From positions 1 to 61,085 of the forward strand of contig SRJI02000024.1 of the NCBI GenBank assembly GCA_005473895.2: DNA of 61,085 nt, given 5' to 3'. Below, one piece after another: positions 33,211 to 43,100 of this stretch; within the stretch, counting starts at the first letter, position 1; every line of letters begins with the position of its first letter. The notes beneath the pieces were generated by a model that did not search any database, was not told where the DNA came from, and worked only from the letters and a program-made list of their open reading frames with translations. The translations under genes were made by a program, and so were the position numbers. The stretch comes from Carideicomes alvinocaridis (lineage in GTDB: Bacteria > Pseudomonadota > Alphaproteobacteria > Rhodobacterales > Rhodobacteraceae).

Positions 33211-34134
33211 TCAGACTTCGAGGTGGAACTGCTCGCGGTAGCGCAGTGCGATTTCCCGGACGGTGCGGATCAGCAGGCGCGAGGCGGGGGAAAGCGGCTC
33301 TCCGCGGCGCTGGATGACGCCGATCTTGCGATAGGCCTTGCGACCGTGGAAGGGCACCGCGACCAGCCGCGAGGCGAGCAGGAAGTTGGGATCGACGACC
33401 GGCATGACCGTCGCGCCCAGCCCGCCCGCGACCAGCGCGTAGAGGGTCGGGTATTGCAGCGTCTCGTAGCGTGGCACCACCTCGAAGCCCGCCTCGGCGG
33501 CAAGCTCCTCGATCACGTTGCGGGCGGTGGCGCCGGGGGAGGGGCAGAGCAGGTCGAGCTCCTTCAGGTCCGCGGGCTCCGCATAGCCCCGGCGCGCCAC
33601 CGGGTGCTTTTCGGGCAGGATCAGGCGGAAGAGCTGGTTGAACATGGGCTCGAAGCTCAGCGCCTGGGGCACGTCGAGATAGGGGCCGATGCCGAAATCG
33701 ACCTTGCCCGTCTCCACCGCCGAGAACACGTCGTCGCGCAGCCCCTCCATCAGGGCGATCTTCACCTCCGGATGTTCCTGGCCCAGCGTGCCCAGCACCT
33801 TGGGGATCAGGCTGACGGCCACGGTAGGCGAGACCGAGACGACCACCTTGCCGGAAAACTCCGCCGCGTGGCCGCGGAAGTCGCGAATCAGGCGTTCGGT
33901 CTCGTTCAGCAGGCGGCGGCCGCGCTCCAGGAACTGCTCGCCCGCGGCGGTCAGCCGGATCCGGCGGGTGGTTCGGACGATCAGCCGGACCTGCAGGATC
34001 TCCTCCAGCTGGTTGATCTGCGCGGTCACGGCCGAGGGCGAGCGGCCGATCGCCTCGGCGGCCCGCTTGAAGCTGCCCATCTCCGCCACGGCGACGAAGG
34101 TGGCGGTCAAGCCCATGATCTGGCGGTCGTGCAT
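33211..34134 (-). CDS. LysR-family transcriptional regulator
   Basis: A 307-residue LysR protein. The N-terminal winged helix covers residues 1-65 (TFVAVAEMGSFKRAAEAIGRSPSAVTAQINQLEE), given as GSFKRAAEAIG and SPSAVTAQINQLEE. A type-2 periplasmic-binding fold follows (ALVAGGLGATVMPVVDP). I chose ATG 34134, where the domain begins. It is divergent from the intact TauD-family gene and is the likely regulator of that gene. It may also read the TRAP operon downstream on its own strand. Confidence 0.88.
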   Translation of the reverse strand: MHDRQIMGLTATFVAVAEMGSFKRAAEAIGRSPSAVTAQINQLEEILQVRLIVRTTRRIRLTAAGEQFLERGRRLLNETERLIRDFRGHAAEFSGKVVVSVSPTVAVSLIPKVLGTLGQEHPEVKIALMEGLRDDVFSAVETGKVDFGIGPYLDVPQALSFEPMFNQLFRLILPEKHPVARRGYAEPADLKELDLLCPSPGATARNVIEELAAEAGFEVVPRYETLQYPTLYALVAGGLGATVMPVVDPNFLLASRLVAVPFHGRKAYRKIGVIQRRGEPLSPASRLLIRTVREIALRYREQFHLEV

Positions 34135-34229
34135 CGCGTTCCTCCCGCCCCCGATGAGACAGCTTCCGCGCCCGGAGGCAAGCGGATCCCGCCCCGTCCC
34201 GGCGGCAAGTGCAAAACCGGATGGGTCGT

Positions 34230-34261
34230 GTTGCATTTTTCGAAACAGCGTTGTTTGCAAC
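34230..34261. promoter_or_regulatory. Inverted repeat in the LysR-TauD promoter
   Basis: GTTGCA at 34230-34235 and TGCAAC at 34256-34261 form an inverted repeat around an A/T-rich centre containing TTTCGAAA. It lies 96 bp upstream of both divergent starts, where LysR proteins usually bind T-N11-A dyads. It is a candidate only. Confidence 0.4.
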
Positions 34262-34356
34262 TGCACCCTGTCATCGGGGCCCCTCCCGCCCTTATCCTCT
34301 GGCTCAACGCGACGGACAGGCGTCCGGCATTTCGATCGTCAGATGAGGAGGACACA

Positions 34357-35232
34357 ATGGAGATCACACCGAACGAGGGCGCGCTCGGTGCGCGCATCAC
34401 GGGCCTCGACCTGTCGAAACCCCTGAGCGGCGACGAGGTGGACCGCGTTCGCATGGCCCTGGGCAAGCACGGGGTGATCTGCTTTCCCGACCAGCATATC
34501 GACGCCGCCGACCTCAAGCGGTTCTCGGCCAATTTCGGCACGCTGGAGATCAACGTGGCGCAATCCTACCAGGAGCCGGACCACCCGGAGGTCATGATCC
34601 TGTCCAACAAGGTTGTCGACGGCAAGCCGATCGGCCTGGCCGATGCCGGGCAGGACTGGCACACGGACATGTCCTATTCCAAGGAAATGGCGTTCGCGAA
34701 CGTGCTTTACGGCATCGAGATCCCGCGCAAGGATGGCACGCCGCTGGGCTGCACCGAGTTCTCCAACATGCGCGCGGCCTATCTCGACCTGCCGGACGAG
34801 CTGAAGCAGAAGCTCGAGGGCCGGACCGCGACCCACGATTTCAACAAGTTCTGGGAGATGATGCGCACCGAGAAGGGCTCCACCCGGCCGCCGCTCACCC
34901 CCGAGCAGAAGGCCAAGAAGCCCCCGGTGTCGCAGCCGATCTTCCTGACCCACCCGATCACCGGCGACAAGATTCTCTATGCCAATCCCGGCTATACCGT
35001 GCAGATCGACGGCATGGACAAGGCGGAAAGCGACGAGATCCTGCAGTTCCTGTTCCGCCACCAGCTGCAGGACAAGTACCGGCACAAGCATCCCTGGACC
35101 GAGAACGACGTGCTGATGTGGGACAATTTCGGCACGATCCACAACGCGGTCGCCGATTACGGCCCGGACACGCCGCGGCTGATCAAGCGCTGCCAGGTCA
35201 TGGCGGACAAGGTCCTTGCCGACGCGGCCTGA
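34357..35232 (+). CDS. TauD/TfdA-family dioxygenase
   Basis: A 291-residue Fe(II)/2-oxoglutarate dioxygenase. The ligands are H and D in DWHTDMSYS (near residue 104) and the distal H in NFGTIHNAV, followed by the 2-oxoglutarate-binding Arg in PRLIKRCQV. This is the TauD/TfdA family, which hydroxylates taurine, phenoxyacetates and related acids; the substrate is not evident. GAGGAG precedes ATG 34357. It is the intact counterpart of the broken gene at 15532-16413, from which it differs clearly in the middle region. Confidence 0.88.
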   Translation: MEITPNEGALGARITGLDLSKPLSGDEVDRVRMALGKHGVICFPDQHIDAADLKRFSANFGTLEINVAQSYQEPDHPEVMILSNKVVDGKPIGLADAGQDWHTDMSYSKEMAFANVLYGIEIPRKDGTPLGCTEFSNMRAAYLDLPDELKQKLEGRTATHDFNKFWEMMRTEKGSTRPPLTPEQKAKKPPVSQPIFLTHPITGDKILYANPGYTVQIDGMDKAESDEILQFLFRHQLQDKYRHKHPWTENDVLMWDNFGTIHNAVADYGPDTPRLIKRCQVMADKVLADAA

Positions 35233-35245
35233 GCCGGGGCGGGGG

Positions 35246-36145
35246 TCAGTCCAGGTACCATTCCGGCCGGTCGCGCAGCCAGGTCTTCAGAAAGTCCAGG
35301 AAGGCGCGCTCGCGCTCGGGGCGGAAATGCCGTTCGGCATAGACGGCGTAGATCGCCATCTCCTCGGCCCGGTGGCCGGGGAGAACGCGCACCAGCCGGC
35401 CGTCGCGCAGCGCCTCGGCGATCATGTAGGTCGGGTGGATCGAGATGCCGTCTCCCGCGATCGCCGCGCCCAGCAGCACCTCGCCGTGATTGGCCGAGAG
35501 CGAGCCGCGCACCGCGACGGAATGTTCCTCGTCGAAGGTCCAGACGCTGTTTGGCGACTTGATGCGGTGGACGAGGCAATTGTGCTCGGCCAGCGCGGCG
35601 ATCGTTTCGGGCGCGCCGTGGCGCTCGATGTAGAGCGGGCTGGCCACCAGGACCTGCGGCACCCGCAGCAACAGCCGCGCCACGTGGGCCATGTCGGGCA
35701 GGATCGGGGCGATGCGGATGGAGAAATCCAGCGCCTCGCGCACGATGTTCAGCGACCCGTCATCGGTCATGATCTCGAAGGTCACCGCGGGGTGGGTCTC
35801 GCGGAAGGCGCGGACCGCCTCCTGCATGTGCAGCGCGGCGAAGGAGGGCGGCGCGCCGAAGCGGATCTCGCCGGCGATGCCCGATTGCTCCAGCGTGATG
35901 CGGTCGTGCAGGCGCTGGACCTGCGCCAGAATCTCGGCCGCCTCGCGGGCAAAGATCGCGCCGGCGGCGGTCAGGCTGACGTCGTGGGTGGACCGCACCA
36001 GCAGGCGCACGCCCAGCCGCTCCTCCAGCCCCGCCACCACCCGCGTCACCGTGGAGCGCGAGGTTTCGAGCTGCCGCGCCGCGCGGGTGAAGCTTTCGCT
36101 TTCCGCCACCGCGACGAAGGTTTCCATTTCCCTCAGATGGTCCAT
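35246..36145 (-). CDS. LysR-family transcriptional regulator
   Basis: A 299-residue LysR protein of the group with ETFVAVAESESFTRAARQL at the N-terminus and an SPNSVWTFDEE segment in the effector domain, typical of the large CrgA/AaeR-like clade. HTH residues 15-40. It ends 13 bp beyond the TauD-family stop, converging on it, and shares a 95-bp promoter region with the next LysR gene on the other strand. Target and ligand are unknown. Confidence 0.87.
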   Translation of the reverse strand: MDHLREMETFVAVAESESFTRAARQLETSRSTVTRVVAGLEERLGVRLLVRSTHDVSLTAAGAIFAREAAEILAQVQRLHDRITLEQSGIAGEIRFGAPPSFAALHMQEAVRAFRETHPAVTFEIMTDDGSLNIVREALDFSIRIAPILPDMAHVARLLLRVPQVLVASPLYIERHGAPETIAALAEHNCLVHRIKSPNSVWTFDEEHSVAVRGSLSANHGEVLLGAAIAGDGISIHPTYMIAEALRDGRLVRVLPGHRAEEMAIYAVYAERHFRPERERAFLDFLKTWLRDRPEWYLD

Positions 36146-36240
36146 TCGATTCTGCCGCAATCTCGGGGTCTGTGCCGGGTCGGTTCGCCGTCCCGGCGCC
36201 TGAAGCGGACCATAGCCCGCCACACAGGAGGATGTCTGCC

Positions 36241-37194
36241 ATGTCTCTGTCCGAACGTCACCTCAAGGCGTTCATCGCCGTGGCGCGCTACGGATCCGTG
36301 ACCCGCGCCGCGGCGATGCTGGACATGACCCAGCCGGGGCTGACCCAGGCCATCAAGGCGCTGGAGCAGATCGTCGGCGTGACGCTGTTCGACCGCGGCC
36401 CGCGGGGGGTGACCATGACGCGGGCCGGGCACGACTTTCTCAAGACCGCCGAGCGGCTGTCGGAGGACCTGGAGCGCGCGGTGGCGAACTTGCAATCCTC
36501 GGCGTCGCTGGACCACGGCCATGTCACCGTTTCCTCGGTGCCCTCCATCGCCTCCAGCTTCCTGCCGGTCATGGTGGCGGAGTTCCAGTCCGCGCATCCC
36601 GGGCTCAAGGTGCTGATCTATGACGGCATGGCCTCGGCGGTGGCCGACATGGTGCGCGACGGCACCTGCGACATGGGCATCACCAGCCTCGCCCCCGGCG
36701 AGGAGGACCTGGCCACCGACCAGATCGCCGAGGACGATTTCATCCTGCTCTGCCCGGCGGGGCACCCGCTGAGCGAGGCGCCCTCGGTCACCTGGACCGA
36801 GATCGCGGATTACCCCTTTATCGCGGTGACGCGGCAATCCCCGGTGCGGCGCCGGATCGAGGACGCCTTCGCCCGCGAGGGCCACGCGATGAGCGCGGAA
36901 TACGAGGTGGGCCACATCACCACCGTCGGGGCGATGGTGGCCGAGGGGCTGGGCCTGTCGGTGATCCCGCGGCTGTCGCTGCCGCTGGTGCAGTCGCGCG
37001 ACCTCGTTGGCCGCCCGGTGCTGCCGCGCGCCTTCCGCCGACTCGACCTGGTGCGGCGGCCCGGGCAGGCGCTCTCCGCCCCGGCCCAGGCCTTTCGCGA
37101 CTACCTCGTCGCCCATCGCGACCGGCTGGAGCTCAGGCGGCCCGAAGAGCTCGGCCCGGGGTCGGAACGAGCTGGCGGACCGCGTCGCCCGTGA
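36241..37194 (+). CDS. LysR-family transcriptional regulator
   Basis: A 317-residue LysR protein, with AFIAVARYGSVTRAAAMLDMTQPGLTQAIKALE at the HTH (parts: GSVTRAAAML and QPGLTQAIKALEQ) and EGLGLSVIPRLSLPL in the effector domain. ATG 36241 has AGGAGG nine bases before it, better than ATG 36232. The last 25 residues (RRPEELGPGSERAGGPRRP) extend beyond the usual end and fall in a tandem-repeat region, so the original stop may have been lost. Confidence 0.87.
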   Translation: MSLSERHLKAFIAVARYGSVTRAAAMLDMTQPGLTQAIKALEQIVGVTLFDRGPRGVTMTRAGHDFLKTAERLSEDLERAVANLQSSASLDHGHVTVSSVPSIASSFLPVMVAEFQSAHPGLKVLIYDGMASAVADMVRDGTCDMGITSLAPGEEDLATDQIAEDDFILLCPAGHPLSEAPSVTWTEIADYPFIAVTRQSPVRRRIEDAFAREGHAMSAEYEVGHITTVGAMVAEGLGLSVIPRLSLPLVQSRDLVGRPVLPRAFRRLDLVRRPGQALSAPAQAFRDYLVAHRDRLELRRPEELGPGSERAGGPRRP

Positions 37195-37420
37195 CGGGGT
37201 AGGGCGGTGGTGGTGCGGCGGCCGGGCCAGGCGTTCTCCGCCCCGCCCGAGTCTTTCGCGATGACCGCGTCGCCCGTCGCGACTGGCAAGCGCCCCGACG
37301 AGCGTGACCCGCGGCCGGGGCGATCTGGCGGACCGCATTTTCCGTGATGGGGCAGGGCGCCTGATGGTGCTGCGGCCCGGGCGGGGGCTCTTTGCCACGC
37401 CCAGGCTTTCGCGATAATCC
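37051..37420. repeat. Degenerate tandem copies of the LysR 3' end
   Basis: Three related blocks begin at 37051 (inside the LysR gene), 37213 and 37367, about 155-162 bp apart. Each starts with GTGCGGCGGCC or GTGCTGCGGCCC and contains TCTCCGCC or TCTTTGCC followed by CTTTCGCGA. The interval segments also match: CTGGCGGACCGC occurs at 37172 and 37326. The later copies have drifted and code for nothing recognisable. The 242-bp gap 37195-37436 holds nothing else. Confidence 0.7.
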
Positions 37421-37436
37421 GTGGCCCCGGCGGCCC

Positions 37437-38633
37437 TCAGCCTGCGGCCAGGGCGATCTCGCGGAACTCGTCGTCCGTGACCGGGCCGTGGCGTTCGACG
37501 GCGATTTCCTTGACCCGCTCGAGGATCGCGGGGAACTGCGCCTCGTCGACGTCCAGACCCAGCGTCTCCACCTTGTAGGCGACCGAGGCGACGCCGCTTT
37601 TCTTGCCGACGACGATCGCGCGTTCCTGGCCCACAAGGGCGGGATCGTAGGCCTCAGCGGTGTAGGGGTTCTTGAGCAGGCCGGCGACCACCATCCCGGC
37701 CTCGTGCCGGAAGGAGTTCTGCCCGACCACCGGCTTGTTGACCGAGAGCTTGGTGCGCGTCAGCTCCTCGACCCGGGCCGAGATCGACTTGAACCGCTTG
37801 AGGTCGAGCCCGGTGTCGTAGCCGTAGAGCACCTCCAGCGCCATCGTGACCTCTTCGTTGGCCACGTTGCCCGAGCGTTCCCCGATGCCGTTGATCGTGC
37901 CCGAGACGTAATCCGCCCCGGCCTCCAGCCCGGCCAGCGTGTTGGCGCAGGCGAGGCCGAAATCGTTGTGGCAATGGATCTCGAGCGCCATGGTGGGCGC
38001 GTTCTCGCGGATCTCGCCGACCACCGTGCCGATCGCGGCGGGCAGGGCGCAGCCGGTGGTGTCGACAATGCGCAGCCGGTCGATCGTTCCCTCCTTCTCC
38101 ATCTCCGCCACGAAGCGGCGCAGGAAGGGCAGGTCGGCCCGGGTGGTGTCGTAGGGGCTGAAGACGACGTAGAGCCCCTTGTCCTTGGCGTAGTGCGTCA
38201 GCTCCTTGGCGCGGGCGAGATAGGCCTCGTCCTCCATGCCCTTGAGCTTGTACTTGCGCTCGATCGGGCTGACCGGAAAGCTCAGCCGCACGCCCCAGCA
38301 GCCAAGCGCCGCGGCGTCGTCGATATCCTTTTCCATGCCGCGGCACAGCACGCTGACATGCGGGCGAAGGCCCATGCCCGCCAGCTCTTCGATGGCGCCG
38401 CGGTCCTCCTGGCTGGAGGCGACGGTGCCGGCCTCGATCTCGTAGACGCCGAGCGCGTCGAGCTCCTTGGCGATGGCGATCTTTTCCTGGCGGTTCAGCA
38501 CCAGGCCGGCCTGCTGTTCGCCGTCACGCAGGGTGCAATCGGCAAAACGGATCTGGCGGTCCGGGCCGATGGCCTTTGCGGACTCGGCGTTGAACGGGCT
38601 GGGCCAGCGGCCGTTTTCGGGAAGGTCGGTCAT
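37437..38633 (-). CDS. LeuA-like (isopropylmalate/homocitrate/citramalate) synthase
   Basis: A 398-residue HMGL-like TIM-barrel enzyme. It shows the metal and catalytic motif ADCTLRDGEQQAG, HCHNDFGLACANTLAGLEAGADYVSGTINGIGERSGN (parts: HCHNDFGLACANTL and GTINGIGERSGN), and GQNSFRHEAGM. It condenses acetyl-CoA with a 2-oxoacid. The C-terminal regulatory domain of LeuA is absent, and the length fits homocitrate- or citramalate-type enzymes. Its ATG overlaps the stop of the alpha-hydroxyacid dehydrogenase gene (ATGA), so the two are translationally coupled. Such a pairing suggests that the flavoenzyme makes the 2-oxoacid used here. Confidence 0.85.
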   Translation of the reverse strand: MTDLPENGRWPSPFNAESAKAIGPDRQIRFADCTLRDGEQQAGLVLNRQEKIAIAKELDALGVYEIEAGTVASSQEDRGAIEELAGMGLRPHVSVLCRGMEKDIDDAAALGCWGVRLSFPVSPIERKYKLKGMEDEAYLARAKELTHYAKDKGLYVVFSPYDTTRADLPFLRRFVAEMEKEGTIDRLRIVDTTGCALPAAIGTVVGEIRENAPTMALEIHCHNDFGLACANTLAGLEAGADYVSGTINGIGERSGNVANEEVTMALEVLYGYDTGLDLKRFKSISARVEELTRTKLSVNKPVVGQNSFRHEAGMVVAGLLKNPYTAEAYDPALVGQERAIVVGKKSGVASVAYKVETLGLDVDEAQFPAILERVKEIAVERHGPVTDDEFREIALAAG

Positions 38634-39880
38634 TCGGGGTCTCCCTTGATATGGGCGGTCGGATAGGTTCCCGGCGCCAGGCAGTCGGGCCCGATGTCGG
38701 AAATCCGCGTGACGCCGCAGAATTGCATGGTGCGCCGGACCTCGGTGCGCAGGATGTCGAGCGCGCGGGACACGCCCTCGGGTCCGGCAAGGGCGAGGCC
38801 GTAGAGCGTGGTGCGGCCCAGAAGCGTGCCGCTGGCCCCGAGCGCGAGCGCCTTGACGATGTCGCTGCCGCGCCGGATGCCGCCATCGACCAGCACCGGC
38901 ACCGCGCCCGCCACCGCCGCGACGACGCCGGGCAGGGCGTCGAGCGTGGCCACCCCGCCATCGAGCTGCCGGCCGCCATGGTTCGACACCACGATGGCAT
39001 CGGCGCCGAGCGCCACAAGCCGGCGGGCATCGTCCGGGCGCACCACGCCCTTGACCACCAGCGTGCCGGGCCAGCGTTCGCGGATCCGCGCGAGGTCGTC
39101 CCAGTCGAAGCCGGCATCGTAGTTGCGCCCGACGGACGAGGCGACCTCGGACGCGTCGCTGGAGGCGGTGAAGCCGCGCAGGTTCGCCAGCTCCGGCGTG
39201 CCGTGCCGCAGGATGGACAGCGACCATTGCGGATGGGTCGCGAAATCCCAGAAGATGCGCGGCGTGTAGCGGAAGGGCATGGTGAAATCGTTGCGGGCGT
39301 CGCGTTCGCGGTTGCCGCCCACCGGGAAGTCGACGGTGATCACCAGCGTCTCGTAGCCCGCCGCGGCGGCGCGGGCGATCAGCTGGTCGCTGAAGGCGCG
39401 CTGCTTGAAGATGTAGCACTGGAACCAGAGCGGCCCCTCGGTCGAGGCGCGCAGGTCCTCGATGGAGATGTTGCCGCTGGTCGACAGCGCGAAGGGCACG
39501 CCGGCGTCATGGGCGGCCCGGGCCAGCGCCACGTCGCCGCCGGGCCAGAGGAAGCCCGCGGCGCCGGTGGGTCCGATCATGAAGGGCTGCGCCCAGTCGG
39601 TGCCCAGCACGCGGGTCGACAGGTCCACCTCGGTCACGTCGGTCAGGATGCGGGGCGCGAAGCGCGGCCCGGCCCAGGCGGCGCGGTTGCGGTCGAGGGT
39701 GACCTCGTCCTCGGCGCCGCCGTCGATGAAATCGGCGATGGCCCGCGGCAGCCGGCGCAGCGCCCCGGCGCGCAGGTCCGCGATGTTGCGCACCCGCCGC
39801 GTGCGCTTGCCGAAGGGCGCCCACGGGGCCGGCGGATCCGGGTGACGTGTGCCGGGCAGGGATATCTGGGTATCTTTCAT
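38630..39880 (-). CDS. FMN-dependent alpha-hydroxyacid dehydrogenase
   Basis: A 416-residue enzyme of the lactate dehydrogenase LldD/glycolate oxidase family. It shows FIDGGAEDEVTLDRNRAAW, FMIGPTGAAGFLWPGG, the active-site segment VVSNHGGRQLDGGVATLDALPG with the catalytic His, and VLVDGGIRRGSDIVKALALGA for FMN phosphate. It oxidises an L-2-hydroxyacid to a 2-oxoacid. I chose ATG 39880; the frame upstream (to 40036) lies in the operator pair and has no family match. It is the first gene of the pair with the LeuA-like synthase. Confidence 0.88.
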   Translation of the reverse strand: MKDTQISLPGTRHPDPPAPWAPFGKRTRRVRNIADLRAGALRRLPRAIADFIDGGAEDEVTLDRNRAAWAGPRFAPRILTDVTEVDLSTRVLGTDWAQPFMIGPTGAAGFLWPGGDVALARAAHDAGVPFALSTSGNISIEDLRASTEGPLWFQCYIFKQRAFSDQLIARAAAAGYETLVITVDFPVGGNRERDARNDFTMPFRYTPRIFWDFATHPQWSLSILRHGTPELANLRGFTASSDASEVASSVGRNYDAGFDWDDLARIRERWPGTLVVKGVVRPDDARRLVALGADAIVVSNHGGRQLDGGVATLDALPGVVAAVAGAVPVLVDGGIRRGSDIVKALALGASGTLLGRTTLYGLALAGPEGVSRALDILRTEVRRTMQFCGVTRISDIGPDCLAPGTYPTAHIKGDPE

Positions 39881-39979
39881 CTGGTCTCTCAGCCTCGGCG
39901 CACAGGCTAGCGGCTCGGGGGGAGAGTTGGAAATTGACGACTCGGATACGGTTATAAGCGGGGGTGATACCGCTGAGAC

Positions 39980-40036
39980 GTTACCGATCTGTATCATTCT
40001 AGCACTTGGCTTAATAATGATACCGACCGGTAACAT
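39980..40036. promoter_or_regulatory. Two-site operator, same type as at hipBA
   Basis: GTTAC-N6-GTATC at 39980-39995 and GATAC-N6-GTAAC at 40019-40034, again 39 bp apart start to start. The second is flanked by AT on both sides (ATGATAC ... GTAACAT). Thirteen bases, ACCGATCTGTATC, are identical between the first of these and the second hipBA site. They lie 100-155 bp before the alpha-hydroxyacid dehydrogenase start. Further GATAC half-sites occur just below (39945 and 39966). Confidence 0.65.
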
Positions 40037-40054
40037 TCATGTCGCTTGGGAAGG

Positions 40055-40091
40055 CGCGTGTCCCCCGGCCTTCCACGGACGGGGGCACGCG
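40055..40091 (-). terminator. Hairpin after the RND efflux operon
   Basis: CGCGTG-T-CCCCCG pairs with CGGGGGCACGCG (one bulged T) around a 12-base loop. It starts 12 bp after the stop of the RND gene and lies before the promoter of the next gene on the same strand. No clear T-run follows on the minus strand. It probably insulates the two operons. Confidence 0.5.
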
Positions 40092-40102
40092 GCCGGCAGT
40101 CC

Positions 40103-43100
40103 TCAGCTCGCCGCGGTGGCCTTGCTCGCCCGGCGGCGGGTGAAGAGCCGCATCACCAGCACGAAGAACAGCGGCACCAGCAGCACCCCCAGCACCGTGG
40201 CCGAGAGCGTGCCGCCGAGGACCCCCGCGCCGATGGCGTTGCGCCCGCCGGAGCCTGCGCCGGTCGACAGGACCAGCGGCAGCACCCCCAGCGAGAAGGC
40301 CATCGAGGTCATGACGATCGGGCGGAAGCGCTGCTTGGCGGCCTCTACCGTGGCGGTGATCACGCTCTCGCCGCCCTCCATGCGGTCGCGGGCAAACTCC
40401 ACGATGAGGATCGCGTTCTTGCCGGTCAGGCCGATCACCGTGAGCAGCCCGACCTGGAAGAAGACCCCGTTCTCGAACCCGCCCAGCCAGGCGCCGACCA
40501 GCGCGCCCAGCACGCCGATGGGCATGGCCAGCATGACCGCGAAGGGGATCGACCAGCTTTCGTAGAGCGCCGCCAGAGACAAAAAGATCGCGGCGAGCGA
40601 CAGCGCGTAGAGCATCGGCGCCTGGCTGCCCGATTGCCGTTCCTCCAGCGACAGCCCGGTCCACGACAGGCCGAACCCCTCGGGAAGCTGCGCGGCCAGC
40701 CGCTCCATCTCGGCCATGGCCTCGCCGGTGGTGACGCCCGGGGCGGGGCTGCCCTGGATCTGCATCGCGGGCACGCCGTTGTAGCGGTAGACGCCCTGCG
40801 CGCCCATTTCCCACGAGCCCTCGGCGAAGTTGGCGAAGGGGACAAGCCCGCCGGAGGCATTGCGCACCCGCCACTTGGCGATGTCCGATGGCGTAGCCCG
40901 GCTGTCGGCCTGGCCCTGCACGTAGACCCGCTTGATCCGGCCCTGGTCGATGAAGTCGTTCACGTAGGTGCCGGCCCAGGCGATGCCCAGCAGGTTGCCC
41001 ACATCGGTGGCGGAAACCCCCATGGCACCGGCCTTGCGCCAGTCGATGTCGAGCTTGAACTGCGCCGCATCCTCCAGCCCGTTGGGCCGCACGCCGGTGA
41101 CCATGCCGCTTTGCGACGCCAGCCCGAGCAGCTGGTTGCGCGCCGCCATCAGCTCGTCATGGCTCTGGCCGCCGCGGGCCTGCAGGAACATGTCGAAGCC
41201 CGAGGCATTGCCAAGCTCGGTGACCGCCGGGGGCACGATGGGAAAGACCATCGCGTCCTGGATCTGCGACAGCGCGCCATAGGCCCGGCCGGCCACGGCC
41301 TGCACCGAGAGGGAGGGGTCCTCGCGCTCGCTCCAGTCCTTCATCCGGACAAAGGCCAGCGCCATGTTCTGCCCCTGGCCGGCAAAGCCGAAGCCCGCCA
41401 CGCCGAAGACCGCCTCGACCGCCTCGGATTCGGTCTGCAGGAAGTGCTGCTGCACGCGTTCGATCACCGCCTCGGTCCGCTCCAGCGTGGCGCCGGTGGG
41501 GGCCTGGACCATGACGAACATGATGCCCTGGTCCTCTTCCGGCAGGAACCCGGTGGGGGTGCGCATGAACATCATCACCATGGCCGCGACGAGGACGAGG
41601 TAGACCAGCGTCATCCGGACGGGCCGCTTGACGATGCCGCCCACCGCGCCGCCATAGCCACGCAGAGTGGCGTCGAAGCCGCGGTTGAACAGCCCGAAGA
41701 GCCCGCCGCGCTTGCCGTGGGTCTGCTTGAGCAGCGTGGCGCAGAGCGCGGGCGTCAGGGTCAGCGCGACCACCACCGACAGCGCCATGGCCGAGACGAT
41801 GGTGATGGCGAATTGCTGGTAGATCACCCCGGTGGAGCCGCCGAAGAAGGCCATGGGCACGAAGACCGCCGACAGCACCATGGCGATGCCGATCAGCGCG
41901 CCGGTGATCTGGCTCATGGATTTCTTGGTCGCCTCGTAGGGCGACAGGCCCTCTTCCTTCATCACCCTCTCGACGTTCTCGACCACCACGATGGCGTCGT
42001 CGACCAGCAGGCCGATGGCCAGTACCATGGCGAGCATGGTCAGCGTGTTGATGGTAAAGCCCATGGCGGCCATCACCCCGAAGGTGCCGAGGATGACCAC
42101 CGGCACTGCCAGCGTCGGGATCAGCGTCGCGCGGAAGTTCTGCAGGAACAGGTACATCACGAGGAAGACCAGCACGATCGCCTCGATCAGCGTGTGCATC
42201 ACCGACTCGATGGAGATCTCGACGAAGGGCGTGGTGTCGTAGGGGATGACGTAGTCGATGCCCTCGGGGAAGAACTCGGAAAACTCCGCCATCCGCTCGT
42301 GCACCAGCTCGGACGTGTCGAGCGCGTTGGCCCCGGGCGCGAGGCTCACCGCCATGCCGGTGGCGGGCTGGCCGTTGTAGCTGGCCGAGAAGTTGTAGCC
42401 TTCGGACCCGATCTCCACCCGCGCCACGTCGCCCAGCAGGACCAGCCCGCCGTTTTCCTCGGCGCGCAGGACGATCTGGCGGAAATCCTCGGGCGTCTGC
42501 AGCAGCGATTGCGCGGTGATCGTGGCGTTCAGCATCTGGCCGTCGGGGGCGGGGCGGTTGCCGAAGGCGCCGGCGGAGATCTGGGAATTCTCCTCCGACA
42601 CGGCGGCCACCACGTCCGAGGGCGTCAGCTCGTAGGCCGAGAGCTTGGACGGGTCGAGCCAGATGCGCATGGCATATTGCGAGCCGAAGACCTGGACCGA
42701 GCCCACGCCTTCCAGCCGCGACATCTCGTCGACGAGGTTGGTCTGCAGGTAGTCGGCGAGGTCCGTCTCGTCCATCGAGCCGTCGGGCGAGATGAGCGAG
42801 ATCACCATCAGGAACCCGGCGGAGGATTTCTGCACCGTGACCCCCTGCCGCTGCACGCTTTCCGGCAAGAGCGGCGTGGCCTGCGACAGCTTGTTCTGCA
42901 CCTGCACCTGGGCGATGTCCGGGTCGGTCCCGGTCTCGAAGGTCAGGGTGATGGACGCCGTCCCCGCCGAGGACGAGGTCGAGGACATGTAGCGCATCCC
43001 GTCGAGCCCGGTCATCTGCTGCTCGATCACCTGGGTGACCGTGTTGGCCACGGTCTGCGCCGAGGCGCCGGGATAGGCCGCGCGGATGGCGATGGAGGGC

